Assembly (NCBI RefSeq): GCF_003315035.1
Contig: NZ_QNRE01000002.1
Location: forward strand, 62,001 to 126,000
DNA: 64,000 bases
Direction: 5' to 3'
Source: Nocardia puris
GTDB taxonomy: Bacteria; Actinomycetota; Actinomycetes; Mycobacteriales; Mycobacteriaceae
The position numbers were made by a program, and so were the translations under genes. The notes under the pieces were generated by a model. That model was not told the origin of the DNA. It made no database searches and saw only the letters and a list, made by a program, of their open reading frames with translations. This document shows positions 10,828 to 19,319 of the stretch, in pieces (position 1 is the first letter of the stretch; each line of letters starts with the position of its first letter).

Positions 10828-11583
10828 GTGTGTGCGGTGGTCGCCGAGATTTCCGAACTGTGGGTGCCCGAGACCGGATTCGCTCCGGAGCATGCCGAGG
10901 CTGCCGCGACGGCGGTGTCGGAAGTGCTTCGGGCGCACGGGATCAGCTCGGGATTCCGGCTGCGAACGCGCCGTGTGCCCGGTGGGGCGGTCGCCCAGGC
11001 CGGGTTCGAACTCCGTGGGCGGCCGGCGCGCGTCCAGGTCGCCGATGCCCCGGCCGACGTGGTGGATCGCCTGGTGCGGCGGGTGGATCGGCATCTGACC
11101 GTGCTCGCGGTCCGGGGCACGCGGCCGTGGCCCGATCCCGACCGCGTACCCATCGGGTATGGCACCGCTCCTCGGCCGGTGGTGCGGCACAAGAGGTTCC
11201 GGCTCGCGGTCTGTTCCGTGCTCGAGGCGGTAGCGGTGCTCGACGCCATGGACTACGAGGCGCACCTGTTCACCGACGCGACCACCGGCAGCGACGCCGT
11301 CGTCTACCGGGGAGGCCCGTTCGGGGTCCGGCTGGCGCGGCAGTGCTGCGGTGGTTTGCCCTGCCGCACCGGGCGGTTGGCGCTCACCGTCGACGCCCGG
11401 CACACTCGTCGATTCGACGAGCGGGAGGCCGCCGCCCACCTCTGCCGCTACGGTTTGCCGTTCCTCTTCCACACCGACCCGCGCACCGGCCGCGGGCAGC
11501 TCCTCTACCGGCGCCACGACGGTGATCTGGCCGTCGTGTCCCCGGCCGACACTCCGAAAGGCGAACAGTGGCACGCGATCTGA
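10828..11583 (+). CDS. ribosome hibernation/dormancy protein with tandem S30AE C-terminal domains
   Basis: Likely stabilises resting ribosomes. The start is GTG 10828, with a strong GGAGGAG at 10816-10822; product 251 aa. The N-terminal 110 residues resemble a divergent HPF/RaiA fold. Two copies of the S30AE dimerisation module follow. Copy one is about 121-161 (KRFRLAVCSVLEAVAVLDAM, then FTDATTG and VVYRG). Copy two is about 190-239 (FDEREAAAHLCRYGLPFLFH, then RTGRGQLLYRRHDGDLAVV). A protein of this size next to DosR-type genes recalls Mtb Rv0079 (DATIN). The stop overlaps the desaturase start by 16 bases, implying coupled expression. A DosR-like box lies upstream. The hibernation role is by family, the dormancy link by context. 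Confidence 0.75.
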   Translation: MCAVVAEISELWVPETGFAPEHAEAAATAVSEVLRAHGISSGFRLRTRRVPGGAVAQAGFELRGRPARVQVADAPADVVDRLVRRVDRHLTVLAVRGTRPWPDPDRVPIGYGTAPRPVVRHKRFRLAVCSVLEAVAVLDAMDYEAHLFTDATTGSDAVVYRGGPFGVRLARQCCGGLPCRTGRLALTVDARHTRRFDEREAAAHLCRYGLPFLFHTDPRTGRGQLLYRRHDGDLAVVSPADTPKGEQWHAI

Positions 11584-12527
11584 CGCAGCGCGAAATCCTC
11601 ACCGAACTGGAACCGGTCGCCGAATCGTGCGTGAACCGGCACCTGGCCATGGCCCGCGACTGGCATCCGCACGACTACGTCCCGTGGGACGAGGGACGCA
11701 ACTTCGCCATGCTCGGCGGAACCGATTGGGAGCCGGAACAATCCGCGCTCAGCGATGTCGCGCGGGCGGCGATGATCACCAACTTGCTCACCGAGGACAA
11801 CCTGCCCTCCTACCACCGCGAGATCTCCGAGAACTTCTCCCGCGACGGCGCGTGGGGCACCTGGGTGGGTCGCTGGACGGCCGAGGAGATGCGCCACAGC
11901 ACCGTGATTCGCGACTACCTGGTGGTGACCAGGGGCGTGGACCCGGTCGCGCTCGAACAGGCCCGCATGGCGCATATGACGGCCGGATTCGACTCCGGCA
12001 TCGGACAGGCCGACGTCGACAGCGGCGCGGGATTCCTGCATTCGGTCGCCTACGTCAGCTTCCAGGAACTCGCGACCCGGGTGACCCACCGCAACACCGG
12101 CAAGGTGTGCCGGGACCCGGTGGCCGACCGCTTGTTGCAGCGCATCGCCGCCGACGAGAACCTGCACATGATCTTCTACCGCACCGTGTGCGGGGCGGCG
12201 CTGGACCTGGTGCCCGACCAGGCGATCGAGGCGATCGACACCATCGTGGAGAACTTCCGGATGCCGGGCGCGGGCATGCCCGACTTCCGCCGCAACGGCG
12301 TGCTGATGGCCAAGCACGGGGTCTACGACCTGCGCCAGCACCTCGAGGAAGTGCTCGAACCGGTGCTGCGGCAGTGGAAGGTGTTCGAGCGCAACGACTT
12401 CGGGCCGCGCGGCGAGGTGGTGCGGGAGCGGCTGGCCGCGTTCCTGGACGATCTGGCCCGGGTGCGCATCCCGCGTTTCGAGGAGCAGCGCGACCGCGCG
12501 CTCGCCCGGGAACGGGCGCGGGCCTGA
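11568..12527 (+). CDS. acyl-ACP desaturase (DesA1/DesA2 family)
   Basis: A soluble di-iron enzyme that introduces a double bond into acyl chains on acyl carrier protein, relevant to mycolic-acid or membrane lipid synthesis. The 319-residue protein shows the di-iron ligands: a first Glu in LLTEDNLPSY (about 75), EEMRH (about 106-110), a Glu in VSFQELATRV and a final ADENLH (about 196-201). The GTG at 11568 lies inside the end of the hibernation-like gene (16-base overlap), preceded by AAAGG. The coupling to a hibernation factor is unusual and suggests stress-controlled lipid remodelling. Confidence 0.9.
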   Translation: MARDLTQREILTELEPVAESCVNRHLAMARDWHPHDYVPWDEGRNFAMLGGTDWEPEQSALSDVARAAMITNLLTEDNLPSYHREISENFSRDGAWGTWVGRWTAEEMRHSTVIRDYLVVTRGVDPVALEQARMAHMTAGFDSGIGQADVDSGAGFLHSVAYVSFQELATRVTHRNTGKVCRDPVADRLLQRIAADENLHMIFYRTVCGAALDLVPDQAIEAIDTIVENFRMPGAGMPDFRRNGVLMAKHGVYDLRQHLEEVLEPVLRQWKVFERNDFGPRGEVVRERLAAFLDDLARVRIPRFEEQRDRALARERARA

Positions 12528-12547
12528 GTGCGGTCTCCGGGGAAGGA

Positions 12548-13156
12548 CTAATCGCTCGACGGGAGGCCGAGCAGCACGCGCTGCACCTCGTGCAGCCGGT
12601 CGACGTCGTTGCGGATGCCCGCGGCGGTGTCGGTGTAGAGGAAAGCCTCGCCGAGGCGGACCAGGGTGTAGGCCAGCAGGTCGCGCTCGAGCACGGGGTC
12701 GTAGCCGTCCTCGTCCTCCACCTTCGCGATGAGTTCGGCGACCGCGGCCACGGCGTGCGGCTGCACCGGTCCGTCGCTCGCGGTGAGGATGCGCAGGCCT
12801 GACATGGGTTCGTTCTCGAAGTACCGCCGGAACGGCTCGTTCACCGCCTCCCAGCGCGCCACCCGGTCGAGCACTTCGAGGATGCGCCGCGCGCCGCGGG
12901 TGCGGCACTTGGCGTCGGCGCGCGCGATCATCTGCTTGTACTCCTGCACCAGCATCGCGCCCAGCAGGCCGTCGCGGGAGCCGAACCAGCGGTAGATGGA
13001 CGCGCGGCTGAGACCGAGTTCCGCGGCGATCGCCTGCACGTCCACGCGCTCACCGGCCAGGAACGCGCGGCGGGTGAGGGCGATGACCTCCTCGCGGGTG
13101 GCCGAAGCCGGACGTCCTGGGGAACGGGTGGCGGCGGGGCGAGGTGCGGTGGTCAC
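12548..13156 (-). CDS. TetR-family regulator (QsdR-like)
   Basis: A 202-residue repressor with an N-terminal helix-turn-helix (EVIALTRRAFLAG through AIAAELGLSRASIYRWFGSRDGLLGAML, about 24-68). The all-helical ligand domain is of the QsdR-like type (RRILEVLDRVARW, then FRRYFENEPMSGL). It is convergent with desA and divergent from fabG, separated by 145 bases that hold the promoters, so it probably controls itself and the fabG-maoC pair. I find no convincing palindrome there, so the operator is unknown. Confidence 0.85.
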   Translation of the reverse strand: MTTAPRPAATRSPGRPASATREEVIALTRRAFLAGERVDVQAIAAELGLSRASIYRWFGSRDGLLGAMLVQEYKQMIARADAKCRTRGARRILEVLDRVARWEAVNEPFRRYFENEPMSGLRILTASDGPVQPHAVAAVAELIAKVEDEDGYDPVLERDLLAYTLVRLGEAFLYTDTAAGIRNDVDRLHEVQRVLLGLPSSD

Positions 13157-13229
13157 CGGGAGAATCGTACAGCCGTGCGAGTGTGTATCTAACGACCTGG
13201 GGTTTTCGCCGCCGTCCGCCCGCGACCCT

Positions 13230-13257
13230 TTGAGACGTGGCGGCCAAGATGTAACTT
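13230..13257 (+). promoter_or_regulatory. candidate SigA-type promoter of fabG
   Basis: TTGAGA at 13230-13235 and TAACTT at 13252-13257 are separated by 16 bases and lie 45 bases before the fabG ATG. Both hexamers are fair matches to the actinobacterial housekeeping consensus in an otherwise very GC-rich spacer. Confidence 0.35.
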
Positions 13258-13301
13258 ATGGGTGTTCGCAGCCGGAGTTTGTCCCGACAGTCAGGAGAAC
13301 C

Positions 13302-14063
13302 ATGAGCGCCACCACCACTCGCACGGCCATCGTCACCGGATCCGCCCGCGGAATCGGCGCGGAGACCGCCCGCAGGCTCGCCGCCGACGGACTCGCGGTC
13401 GCGGTGCTGGACCTGGACGAGTCGGCCGGTAAGCCGGTCGTCGCCGAGATCGAGGCCGCGGGCGGACGGGCGATGGCCGTCGGCGTCGACGTGTCCGACG
13501 AGGCGTCGGTCGAGGCCGCGGTCACCCGGGTGGCCGAGGAGCTGGGCGCGCCCACCGTGCTGGTGAACAACGCGGGCATCACCCGCGACAACCTGCTGTT
13601 CAAGATGAGCGTCGCCGACTGGGACGCGGTGATGAACGTGCACCTGCGCGGCTCCTTCCTGATGAGCAGGGCGGCTCAGAAGTACATGACCGAGGCGAAG
13701 TGGGGACGGATCGTCAACCTGTCCAGCACCTCGGCGCTGGGCAACCGCGGCCAGGCCAACTACTCGGCGGCCAAGGCCGGCCTGCAGGGCTTCACCAAGA
13801 CGCTGGCCATCGAGCTCGGCAAGTTCGGCGTCACCGTCAACGCGATCGCGCCCGGGTTCATCGAGACCGACATGACCGCCGCCACCGCCGACCGGCTCGG
13901 CGTGCCGTTCGAGCAGTTCCGGGCCGCCGCGGCCGCGCAGATCCCGGTGCAGCGCACCGGCAGGCCCGAGGACATCGCCAACACCGTGTCGTTCTTCGTC
14001 GGCGAGGGCGCGGGCTTCGTCTCCGGCCAGGTCATCTACGTGGCCGGCGGCCCGACCGACTGA
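13302..14063 (+). CDS. 3-oxoacyl-ACP reductase-like SDR (FabG family)
   Basis: NADPH-dependent reduction of a 3-oxoacyl thioester is the likely reaction. The start is ATG 13302 with AGGAGA seven bases upstream; an in-frame extension to 12996 has no support. The 253 residues contain the Rossmann motif TGSARGIG (12-19), NNAG (about 89), and the catalytic Ser, Tyr and Lys in NLSSTSAL and NYSAAKAG. The end VSGQVIYVAGGP is standard. It is followed 13 bases later by a MaoC hydratase gene. The pair looks like the reductase and dehydratase steps of a dedicated fatty-acyl elongation or degradation route. Confidence 0.9.
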   Translation: MSATTTRTAIVTGSARGIGAETARRLAADGLAVAVLDLDESAGKPVVAEIEAAGGRAMAVGVDVSDEASVEAAVTRVAEELGAPTVLVNNAGITRDNLLFKMSVADWDAVMNVHLRGSFLMSRAAQKYMTEAKWGRIVNLSSTSALGNRGQANYSAAKAGLQGFTKTLAIELGKFGVTVNAIAPGFIETDMTAATADRLGVPFEQFRAAAAAQIPVQRTGRPEDIANTVSFFVGEGAGFVSGQVIYVAGGPTD

Positions 14064-14076
14064 ACGGAGCGCGAGC

Positions 14077-14529
14077 ATGCGGATCTTCCAAGGCATCGCC
14101 GAGCTCGAGGCGGCCCTCGGCACCCACCTCGGCTACAGCGACTGGCACACCATCACCCAGGAACAGGTGAACCTCTTCGCCGACGCCACCGGTGACCACC
14201 AGTGGATTCACGTCGATCCGGAGCGTGCCGCCGCCGGGCCCTTCGGCGCGCCCATCGCGCACGGCTACCTCACCCTCTCGCTGCTGCCGATGCTGGTCGG
14301 CGAGGTGTACCGGGTGGACGGGCTGCGCATGGGCATCAACTACGGCACCGACAAGGTGCGCTTCCCGTCCGTCGTGCCGGTGGGCAGCCGCGTGCGGGCC
14401 GGGGTCGAACTGGTCGCCCTCGCGCCCAGCTCGGCCGGCACCAGGGTCACGGCCCGGGTGACCATCGAGATCGAAGGTGGCGAGAAGCCCGCCTGCGTCG
14501 CCGAGGCGCTGTCGGTCCTGGTGGAGTGA
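14077..14529 (+). CDS. MaoC-type (R)-specific enoyl-CoA/ACP hydratase
   Basis: Interconverts enoyl and (R)-3-hydroxyacyl thioesters, the reaction next to that of FabG. The 150-residue single hot-dog domain carries the hydratase-2 signature FADATGDHQWIHVD, with the catalytic Asp and His. The conserved APIAHGYLTLSLLP helix and NYGTDKVRFPSVVPVGSRVR follow. It is 13 bases downstream of fabG and surely co-transcribed. Actinomycetes use such pairs in lipid or polyketide metabolism; the substrate cannot be told from sequence. Confidence 0.9.
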   Translation: MRIFQGIAELEAALGTHLGYSDWHTITQEQVNLFADATGDHQWIHVDPERAAAGPFGAPIAHGYLTLSLLPMLVGEVYRVDGLRMGINYGTDKVRFPSVVPVGSRVRAGVELVALAPSSAGTRVTARVTIEIEGGEKPACVAEALSVLVE

Positions 14530-14680
14530 ACCTGTCGCGGCGGGCATCGTTCGGGCGCCCGCCGCGCCTGGCTGCGTGGTGCACCGCGGCGGGACTTCGT
14601 TCCGAGTCGGCGCGGATCGGCCCGGATTCGGACCGGGCGGGATTACCATCGGGGGATCACCGTCCCGGAAGGGGTGCACG

Positions 14681-15106
14681 ATGGTCGCTGTGGGGCAGAG
14701 TCGCCGCAGGCGGTTGGGTGCCGCCGTGTTCGCCGGCGCGTGCGCGGGGGCGCTGACTGTCAGCCTTGCGGGCGCACCGCAGGCCGCCGCCGGCGCGACC
14801 AGGGTCGGTGTTCTCCCCGATCTGGCGTACGGGATGGCGACGAACTACGGCACGAGCTGTAGTTACACCATTCAGGCCTTCGTCACCGACGCCGTGCAGC
14901 CGGTGTACTTCTACGACAACGGCGTGCCCCTCGCGACTGTTCGCCCGACGGGTGGTGTCGCGCTGTTGAAGTGGGTTCCGCCCACTCCGGGGCACCACAC
15001 CATCAGCGTCGTCCAGGTGCCCGACACCACCCGAGTCGCCTCCGTCACCGTCCCCGTGGGCAATGGCGTCCACGTTGGGCACGGGTGCTTGGTGTTCGGC
15101 GGCTGA
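14681..15106 (+). CDS. small exported protein with Ig-like domain
   Basis: A 141-residue protein with a clear signal peptide: basic RRRR at 9-12 followed by a hydrophobic stretch, with likely Sec cleavage after APQAAA. The mature part has a GTSCSY...GHGCLVF cysteine pair. A central stretch (FYDNGVPLA, WVPPTPGHHTISVVQV) resembles the Ig-like repeats of bacterial surface proteins. The start is ATG 14681, with GGAAGGGG upstream. I recognise the style as common in Nocardia but know no function. It stands alone before a 325-base gap. Confidence 0.65.
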   Translation: MVAVGQSRRRRLGAAVFAGACAGALTVSLAGAPQAAAGATRVGVLPDLAYGMATNYGTSCSYTIQAFVTDAVQPVYFYDNGVPLATVRPTGGVALLKWVPPTPGHHTISVVQVPDTTRVASVTVPVGNGVHVGHGCLVFGG

Positions 15107-15431
15107 GCAAGCCTCAGTGAGCCGACCGTGCGGAACGCCGGTCGGCCCCGCCCCGGTCTGCCACCGATGCGTACCGGTTGTCCGGCGTGGTTGCCGGTGC
15201 GGGGCGTCGAGCGCCTCGGGCAACGGCTCACGCGCCGCCGCACCCGGACCGACGGCGCCCGCGCCCGATCGTCGCCGGGGCAGGCCACCGTGTCGCGCTT
15301 GCACGCACTTGTTCGCACTCCACGATTCAGCCGTTCGGCCGGATGCCGCCTCCGGCAACAGGGCTCGCACCGCCGGCGGGCGGGCCCGAGCAGGAAGTGG
15401 GCGAGCCCGGCCCGGCCGTGTACACCGGTTG
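15107..15431. other. intergenic gap between convergent genes
   Basis: No ORF here has plausible start and composition. Apart from the hairpin at 15121-15146 I see no repeat, box or RNA gene. The region separates the exported protein from the 3' end of the MoxR/VWA operon. Confidence 0.5.
15121..15146. terminator. GC hairpin, possible bidirectional terminator
   Basis: GCCGACCG (15121-15128) pairs perfectly with CGGTCGGC (15139-15146) across a 10-base loop. It sits just after the stop of the exported protein. There is no T-tract, so it is a weak terminator candidate. Confidence 0.35.
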
Positions 15432-18197
15432 TCAGCCGGTGGTAGCGAGTAGGGCTGCCAGGGCTGCCGCCGGTTCAGGGTGGCGGTCGAGCAGCAGACC
15501 CGCCGGGTTGGGGGCGGTGGATACCGTTGGTGTCCAGGCGATTTCATGGCCGAAGAGGGTGGCCAGGGCGTCGCACGTGGACGGGTGGGCGGCCAGGAGA
15601 TCCGGGACCGGCCCGCCCGCCGCCGTGGTCGTAGGCGGGGGAGCGGGGTGGGCGGAGGCCTCCCACGGTGGGGTCCACGCGTCGATGGCGGGGAGGTTCG
15701 GCGGGAAGGTGCGCGCGGCCTCGCGGGTGAGGACCGGGATGAGCTCGGCCGCCTGTCCGCGCAGGGTGGTGACCAGTTTCGGCAGCCAGGGCAGCAGGAT
15801 GCTGTCGGGGAGGCGGCCGAACGCCTTCGAGAGCAGTTCCACCACAAACGGTTTCAGCGACGGCACCGGGTCCATGGCCTGGATGAAACCGCTGAGGTAG
15901 TGCGGGAAGGACGGCACGACCAGCGGATTGGACAGCATCGCGTCGCAGCGCTCGCGCAGCTCGGCGAGGGTGAGCATGCCCAGTTGCAGGCGCGTCGCCC
16001 ACAGCAGCGCCACCTTCGCCGGAGCCTCCGGATGGGATTGCAGCACCGCCAGTTCCAGCTGCGAGTGGTCGCAGCCGAGCGAGAGCGCCAGATTCTCCAT
16101 CCCGAACAGGAAGCCGAGCATGGCCCCCACCGGGCGCACCCCGGTGTTCTCGTCGGTGAACGCCGTCGGCAGCAACGTGCAGTAGTGCGCGTACCCCTCG
16201 GTGACGAACCGGCCCACCCACCCGGGCAATCCGTCCTCGGTGGAGCGGAAGTAGTTGAGCAGCAACCTGATCCGCCGCAACACCTCGGGGGCGTCGTCCA
16301 CCGAGCGTTCCGCCGCGAGCAGTTCGACGGCCCGCGTGCCCAGCTCGTCGGCCAGCCGCGTCGAACCGAGGAACAGCAGCGCGTCCTCGACCGCCGCCAG
16401 CGCGCCCGCGGCCGTGGCGTCGGGCGCGCTCACCGCGCGGCGCAACCGCTGTTCGAGCACCTGCTCGATGGTCACGCCCTCGTAGCCGAGCTCCACCAGC
16501 GCGCGCTGGTGTTTGCCCAGCGCGAGGTCCCAGCTCTCCTGCACCGACTTCTCACCCAGGGCCCGCTGCCCCATGATCGGGCGCGCCGCGTCGGCGGGCA
16601 GCAGCTTGCGCAGCATCCACAGCAGGTCCGAACACGGCCGCAACTCCGGCTGCGCCCGCAGATCCAGCAGCGTCCGCTGCACGGTGCGTTTGGTCATGTC
16701 CAGCCGCAGCGGCGCCAACCGGTCGAGCACGTCGCGGGCCAACGGCGGCAGCGCCTCATACCCGACCTGACCGATGCGGTCGCCGCCGAGCAGGATCTCG
16801 CACAGCCGCCGCACGTCCCGTTTGCCGGGGACGTGGTCCTTCTCGATACACGTGACCGCCGCGTCCTGGAAGTCGTACGGCGTGGGCCGCGCGCGGTTGC
16901 GCATGCCCGCCAACAGGATCGAGGTCTCGAACACCGCGATGGCGTCGGCGGTGCTGGCCAGGTAACCGTTGCGCCGGGCCAGCCGCACGATGTCGACCGA
17001 CCACTCCAGCAGCTCCGCTTCGTCGAGCGTGTCCAATACCGGTGGGGTGGACAGGAATCCGGTCAAGCGGTCGGTGACGGCGGCGGATGCGCTCGGCGCG
17101 GGCAGCTTCTTCGCGCGCGTCTTGCGGCCGGACTTCTGGCCGGCGAGACGGAACGGGTCCACGCGTCCGCGCTTCAGCTCCTTCGCCCAGGTGGCCGCCG
17201 CGATCGAGACCGACCCGCCCGCCAGCCCGAACTGCGCCTCGATCGCGGAATGGCTGGACGGGATCAACCCGTACTGCCACGTGGTGGCCGTGGGCGGCGT
17301 GATCTCGAACGGTTCGGCGTCGGCCAGCCCGAACTGTTCGACATGGCTCACGGCGTGGAACGCGCCGCACACGTAGAGGCAGTCGCCCGGATCGGTGCCG
17401 GAGCCGGCCAGGTGTTCGCGGATGCGCGTCCACATGTACCGCTCGCGGTTCTCGTCCTCGGCCACCCCACCCCGGCGCAGCCTGCGGAACAGGCTGCCGA
17501 TCATCACCATGACCTGCCGGTAGGTGTCGTAGTCCGCGCCGGCCAGCGGCTGCTCGACGTACTGGTCCCACCACTCCGACCAGTGCCGCACCCTGCCGTG
17601 GTGGAGCAGGTGCTCCTCCAGTTCGGCGAAACGCGGGCGCAGATCGCCGATCTCGAGGCCGACGGCGTCGCCGTGCAGCGCGCCCTCGGGTTCCTTCTCG
17701 GTATCCGGTGCGGCCTCGGATTCCCTGGGCGCCCACTGGAAGACGTGATCGGTGGAGCGATCCACCAGCACCAGCTCCACGCCCGGGGTGTCCAATGCGT
17801 AGGAGATGGCCTGGTATTCGGCCGACGCCTCGGTGATCGGCGCGACTACGGAGAGCGGCGCCCACCCGGCGGGGAAACCGTCCAATTCACCGGCCCACGC
17901 CTGCACCGCCACCGGCAAGCGGCAATTGCGCAGCTCGTCCAGGATCGGGCGCATATCCTCGCACAGCTCCAGGTACACCACCTTGGGCTGCTTCTCCCGC
18001 AGCCTGCGCACCATCGCCAGCCCGGAGGACGGCGAATGGTGGCAGACCGGAAAGATCTCCAGTTCCGCCGCCATCGCGCGGTCCACGTCGTCGGCGATGC
18101 CGGCCAGGATGTCGGCCACCGCGCCCGGCTGGTCGGCGAAACGGGTTGCGGCGGAGGCGAGTTGATCGCGCAGCGCGCCGAAGGTCGCGGCCGTCAC
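15432..18197 (-). CDS. DUF5682 protein of a MoxR/VWA operon, with TraB/TIKI-like N-terminal motifs
   Basis: The start is GTG 18197, overlapping the AAA gene stop (GTGA). The longer frame to 18245 lies inside the AAA gene. Product 921 aa, no membrane segments. The first 300 residues show FPVCHHSPSSGLAMVRRLRE (49-68), then KVVYLELCEDMR (72-83) and, near 270-285, LYVCGAFHAVSHVEQF. This order, an HH motif, a hydrophobic strand ending in Glu and a late G-x-x-H, recalls the TraB/GumN/TIKI hydrolase superfamily. The remaining 600 residues are helical and repeat-like. Cytosolic last gene of a five-gene operon, equivalent to the large partner (YehM-like) in yehLMPQ-type loci. Function unknown; the hydrolase idea is my inference. 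Confidence 0.8.
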   Translation of the reverse strand: MTAATFGALRDQLASAATRFADQPGAVADILAGIADDVDRAMAAELEIFPVCHHSPSSGLAMVRRLREKQPKVVYLELCEDMRPILDELRNCRLPVAVQAWAGELDGFPAGWAPLSVVAPITEASAEYQAISYALDTPGVELVLVDRSTDHVFQWAPRESEAAPDTEKEPEGALHGDAVGLEIGDLRPRFAELEEHLLHHGRVRHWSEWWDQYVEQPLAGADYDTYRQVMVMIGSLFRRLRRGGVAEDENRERYMWTRIREHLAGSGTDPGDCLYVCGAFHAVSHVEQFGLADAEPFEITPPTATTWQYGLIPSSHSAIEAQFGLAGGSVSIAAATWAKELKRGRVDPFRLAGQKSGRKTRAKKLPAPSASAAVTDRLTGFLSTPPVLDTLDEAELLEWSVDIVRLARRNGYLASTADAIAVFETSILLAGMRNRARPTPYDFQDAAVTCIEKDHVPGKRDVRRLCEILLGGDRIGQVGYEALPPLARDVLDRLAPLRLDMTKRTVQRTLLDLRAQPELRPCSDLLWMLRKLLPADAARPIMGQRALGEKSVQESWDLALGKHQRALVELGYEGVTIEQVLEQRLRRAVSAPDATAAGALAAVEDALLFLGSTRLADELGTRAVELLAAERSVDDAPEVLRRIRLLLNYFRSTEDGLPGWVGRFVTEGYAHYCTLLPTAFTDENTGVRPVGAMLGFLFGMENLALSLGCDHSQLELAVLQSHPEAPAKVALLWATRLQLGMLTLAELRERCDAMLSNPLVVPSFPHYLSGFIQAMDPVPSLKPFVVELLSKAFGRLPDSILLPWLPKLVTTLRGQAAELIPVLTREAARTFPPNLPAIDAWTPPWEASAHPAPPPTTTAAGGPVPDLLAAHPSTCDALATLFGHEIAWTPTVSTAPNPAGLLLDRHPEPAAALAALLATTG

Positions 18198-19306
18198 GAG
18201 AGCCTCGCGATCGCGTCCTTGCCGCCGTCGAGGAATTCGGTCCACGCACCGCCGCGGTCCTTGCTGCGCGGCTCCACCACGCCGTGCCAGAACTTGTTGA
18301 GGATCGCCAGATCCTCCGGCGTGCGTCGGGCCAGCGACCCGACCAGCGATCCGGCCAGGGTGTGGGCGCCCAGGGCGCGCTCACCGAAGAACTGGCTGTG
18401 CAGGATGGCGTCCTCGAGCACGCCGATCTGCTCGGCGGTGGACAGCGCCGACTCCAGCTTCTCCTCGTCGGAGGTGGCCGCGGCCGCGGCGGCGCGCAGA
18501 TCGGCGAAGCTGTCGAGCAGGATGTCCAGCAGCGTGGGCGGCACGTCGAGTTCGATGCTGTGCCTGCGCAACAGTTCCGCCGTGCGGAAGCGCACGATCT
18601 CGGCCTCGCTGCGCTTGTTCGTCACGACCGGGATGCGCACGAAGTTGAAGCGCCGCTTGAGCGCCGAGGACAGGTCGTTCACGCCGCGGTCGCGGCTGTT
18701 GGCCGTCGCGATGATGGAGAAGCCGGGCTTGGCGAACACGATATTGTCGTCGTCGAGTTCGGGGATCGAGACGTACTTCTCGGACAGGATCGAGATGAGC
18801 GCGTCCTGCACGTCGCTCGTGGAGCGGGTCAGCTCCTCGAAGCGCCCGATGACGCCGTTCTCCATCGCGGTCATGATGGGCGAGGGGATCATCGACTCGC
18901 GCGACTGCCCCTTGGCGATGACCATCGAGATGTTCCACGAGTACTTGATGTGGTCCTCGGTGGTGCCCGCGGTGCCCTGCACCACCAGCGTGGAGTTGCG
19001 GCTGATGGCGGCGGCGAGCAGTTCGGCCAGCCAGCTCTTGCCGGTGCCGGGGTCGCCGATGAGCAGCAGGCCGCGGTCGGAGGCCAGTGTGACGATGCTG
19101 CGTTCCACGAAACTGCGGTCGCCGAACCACTTCTGGTCGATCCGGCGGTCCAGCCCGTCGGCGCGCTCGGAGCCGAGGATGAACAGCCGCACCATCTTCG
19201 GGCTCAGCCGCCACGCGAACGGTTTGGGGCCGTCGTCGATGGACTCCAGCCAGTCGAGTTCCTCGGCGTACTTGATCTCGGCGGGGGCGCGCAGGGTGTC
19301 GGTCAT
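18194..19306 (-). CDS. MoxR-family AAA+ ATPase (YehL-like subfamily)
   Basis: A cytosolic AAA+ chaperone that normally works on a VWA-domain partner. It has 370 residues: Walker A GDPGTGKS (84-91), a Walker B region GVIGRFEELTRS (151-162), sensor-1 Asn in IIATANSRDRG (N203), an arginine-finger region SSALKRRF (213-220) and a helical lid to the end. The usual MoxR Walker B DE-I-N-R-A reads FEELTRS here, so the Mg-coordinating Asp is Glu. AGGAG overlaps the VWA stop, 14 bases before the ATG. Its own stop overlaps the DUF5682 start. The VWA gene directly upstream supports the MoxR assignment. Confidence 0.88.
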   Translation of the reverse strand: MTDTLRAPAEIKYAEELDWLESIDDGPKPFAWRLSPKMVRLFILGSERADGLDRRIDQKWFGDRSFVERSIVTLASDRGLLLIGDPGTGKSWLAELLAAAISRNSTLVVQGTAGTTEDHIKYSWNISMVIAKGQSRESMIPSPIMTAMENGVIGRFEELTRSTSDVQDALISILSEKYVSIPELDDDNIVFAKPGFSIIATANSRDRGVNDLSSALKRRFNFVRIPVVTNKRSEAEIVRFRTAELLRRHSIELDVPPTLLDILLDSFADLRAAAAAATSDEEKLESALSTAEQIGVLEDAILHSQFFGERALGAHTLAGSLVGSLARRTPEDLAILNKFWHGVVEPRSKDRGGAWTEFLDGGKDAIARLS

Positions 19307-19319
19307 GGGTGTGGTGCTC

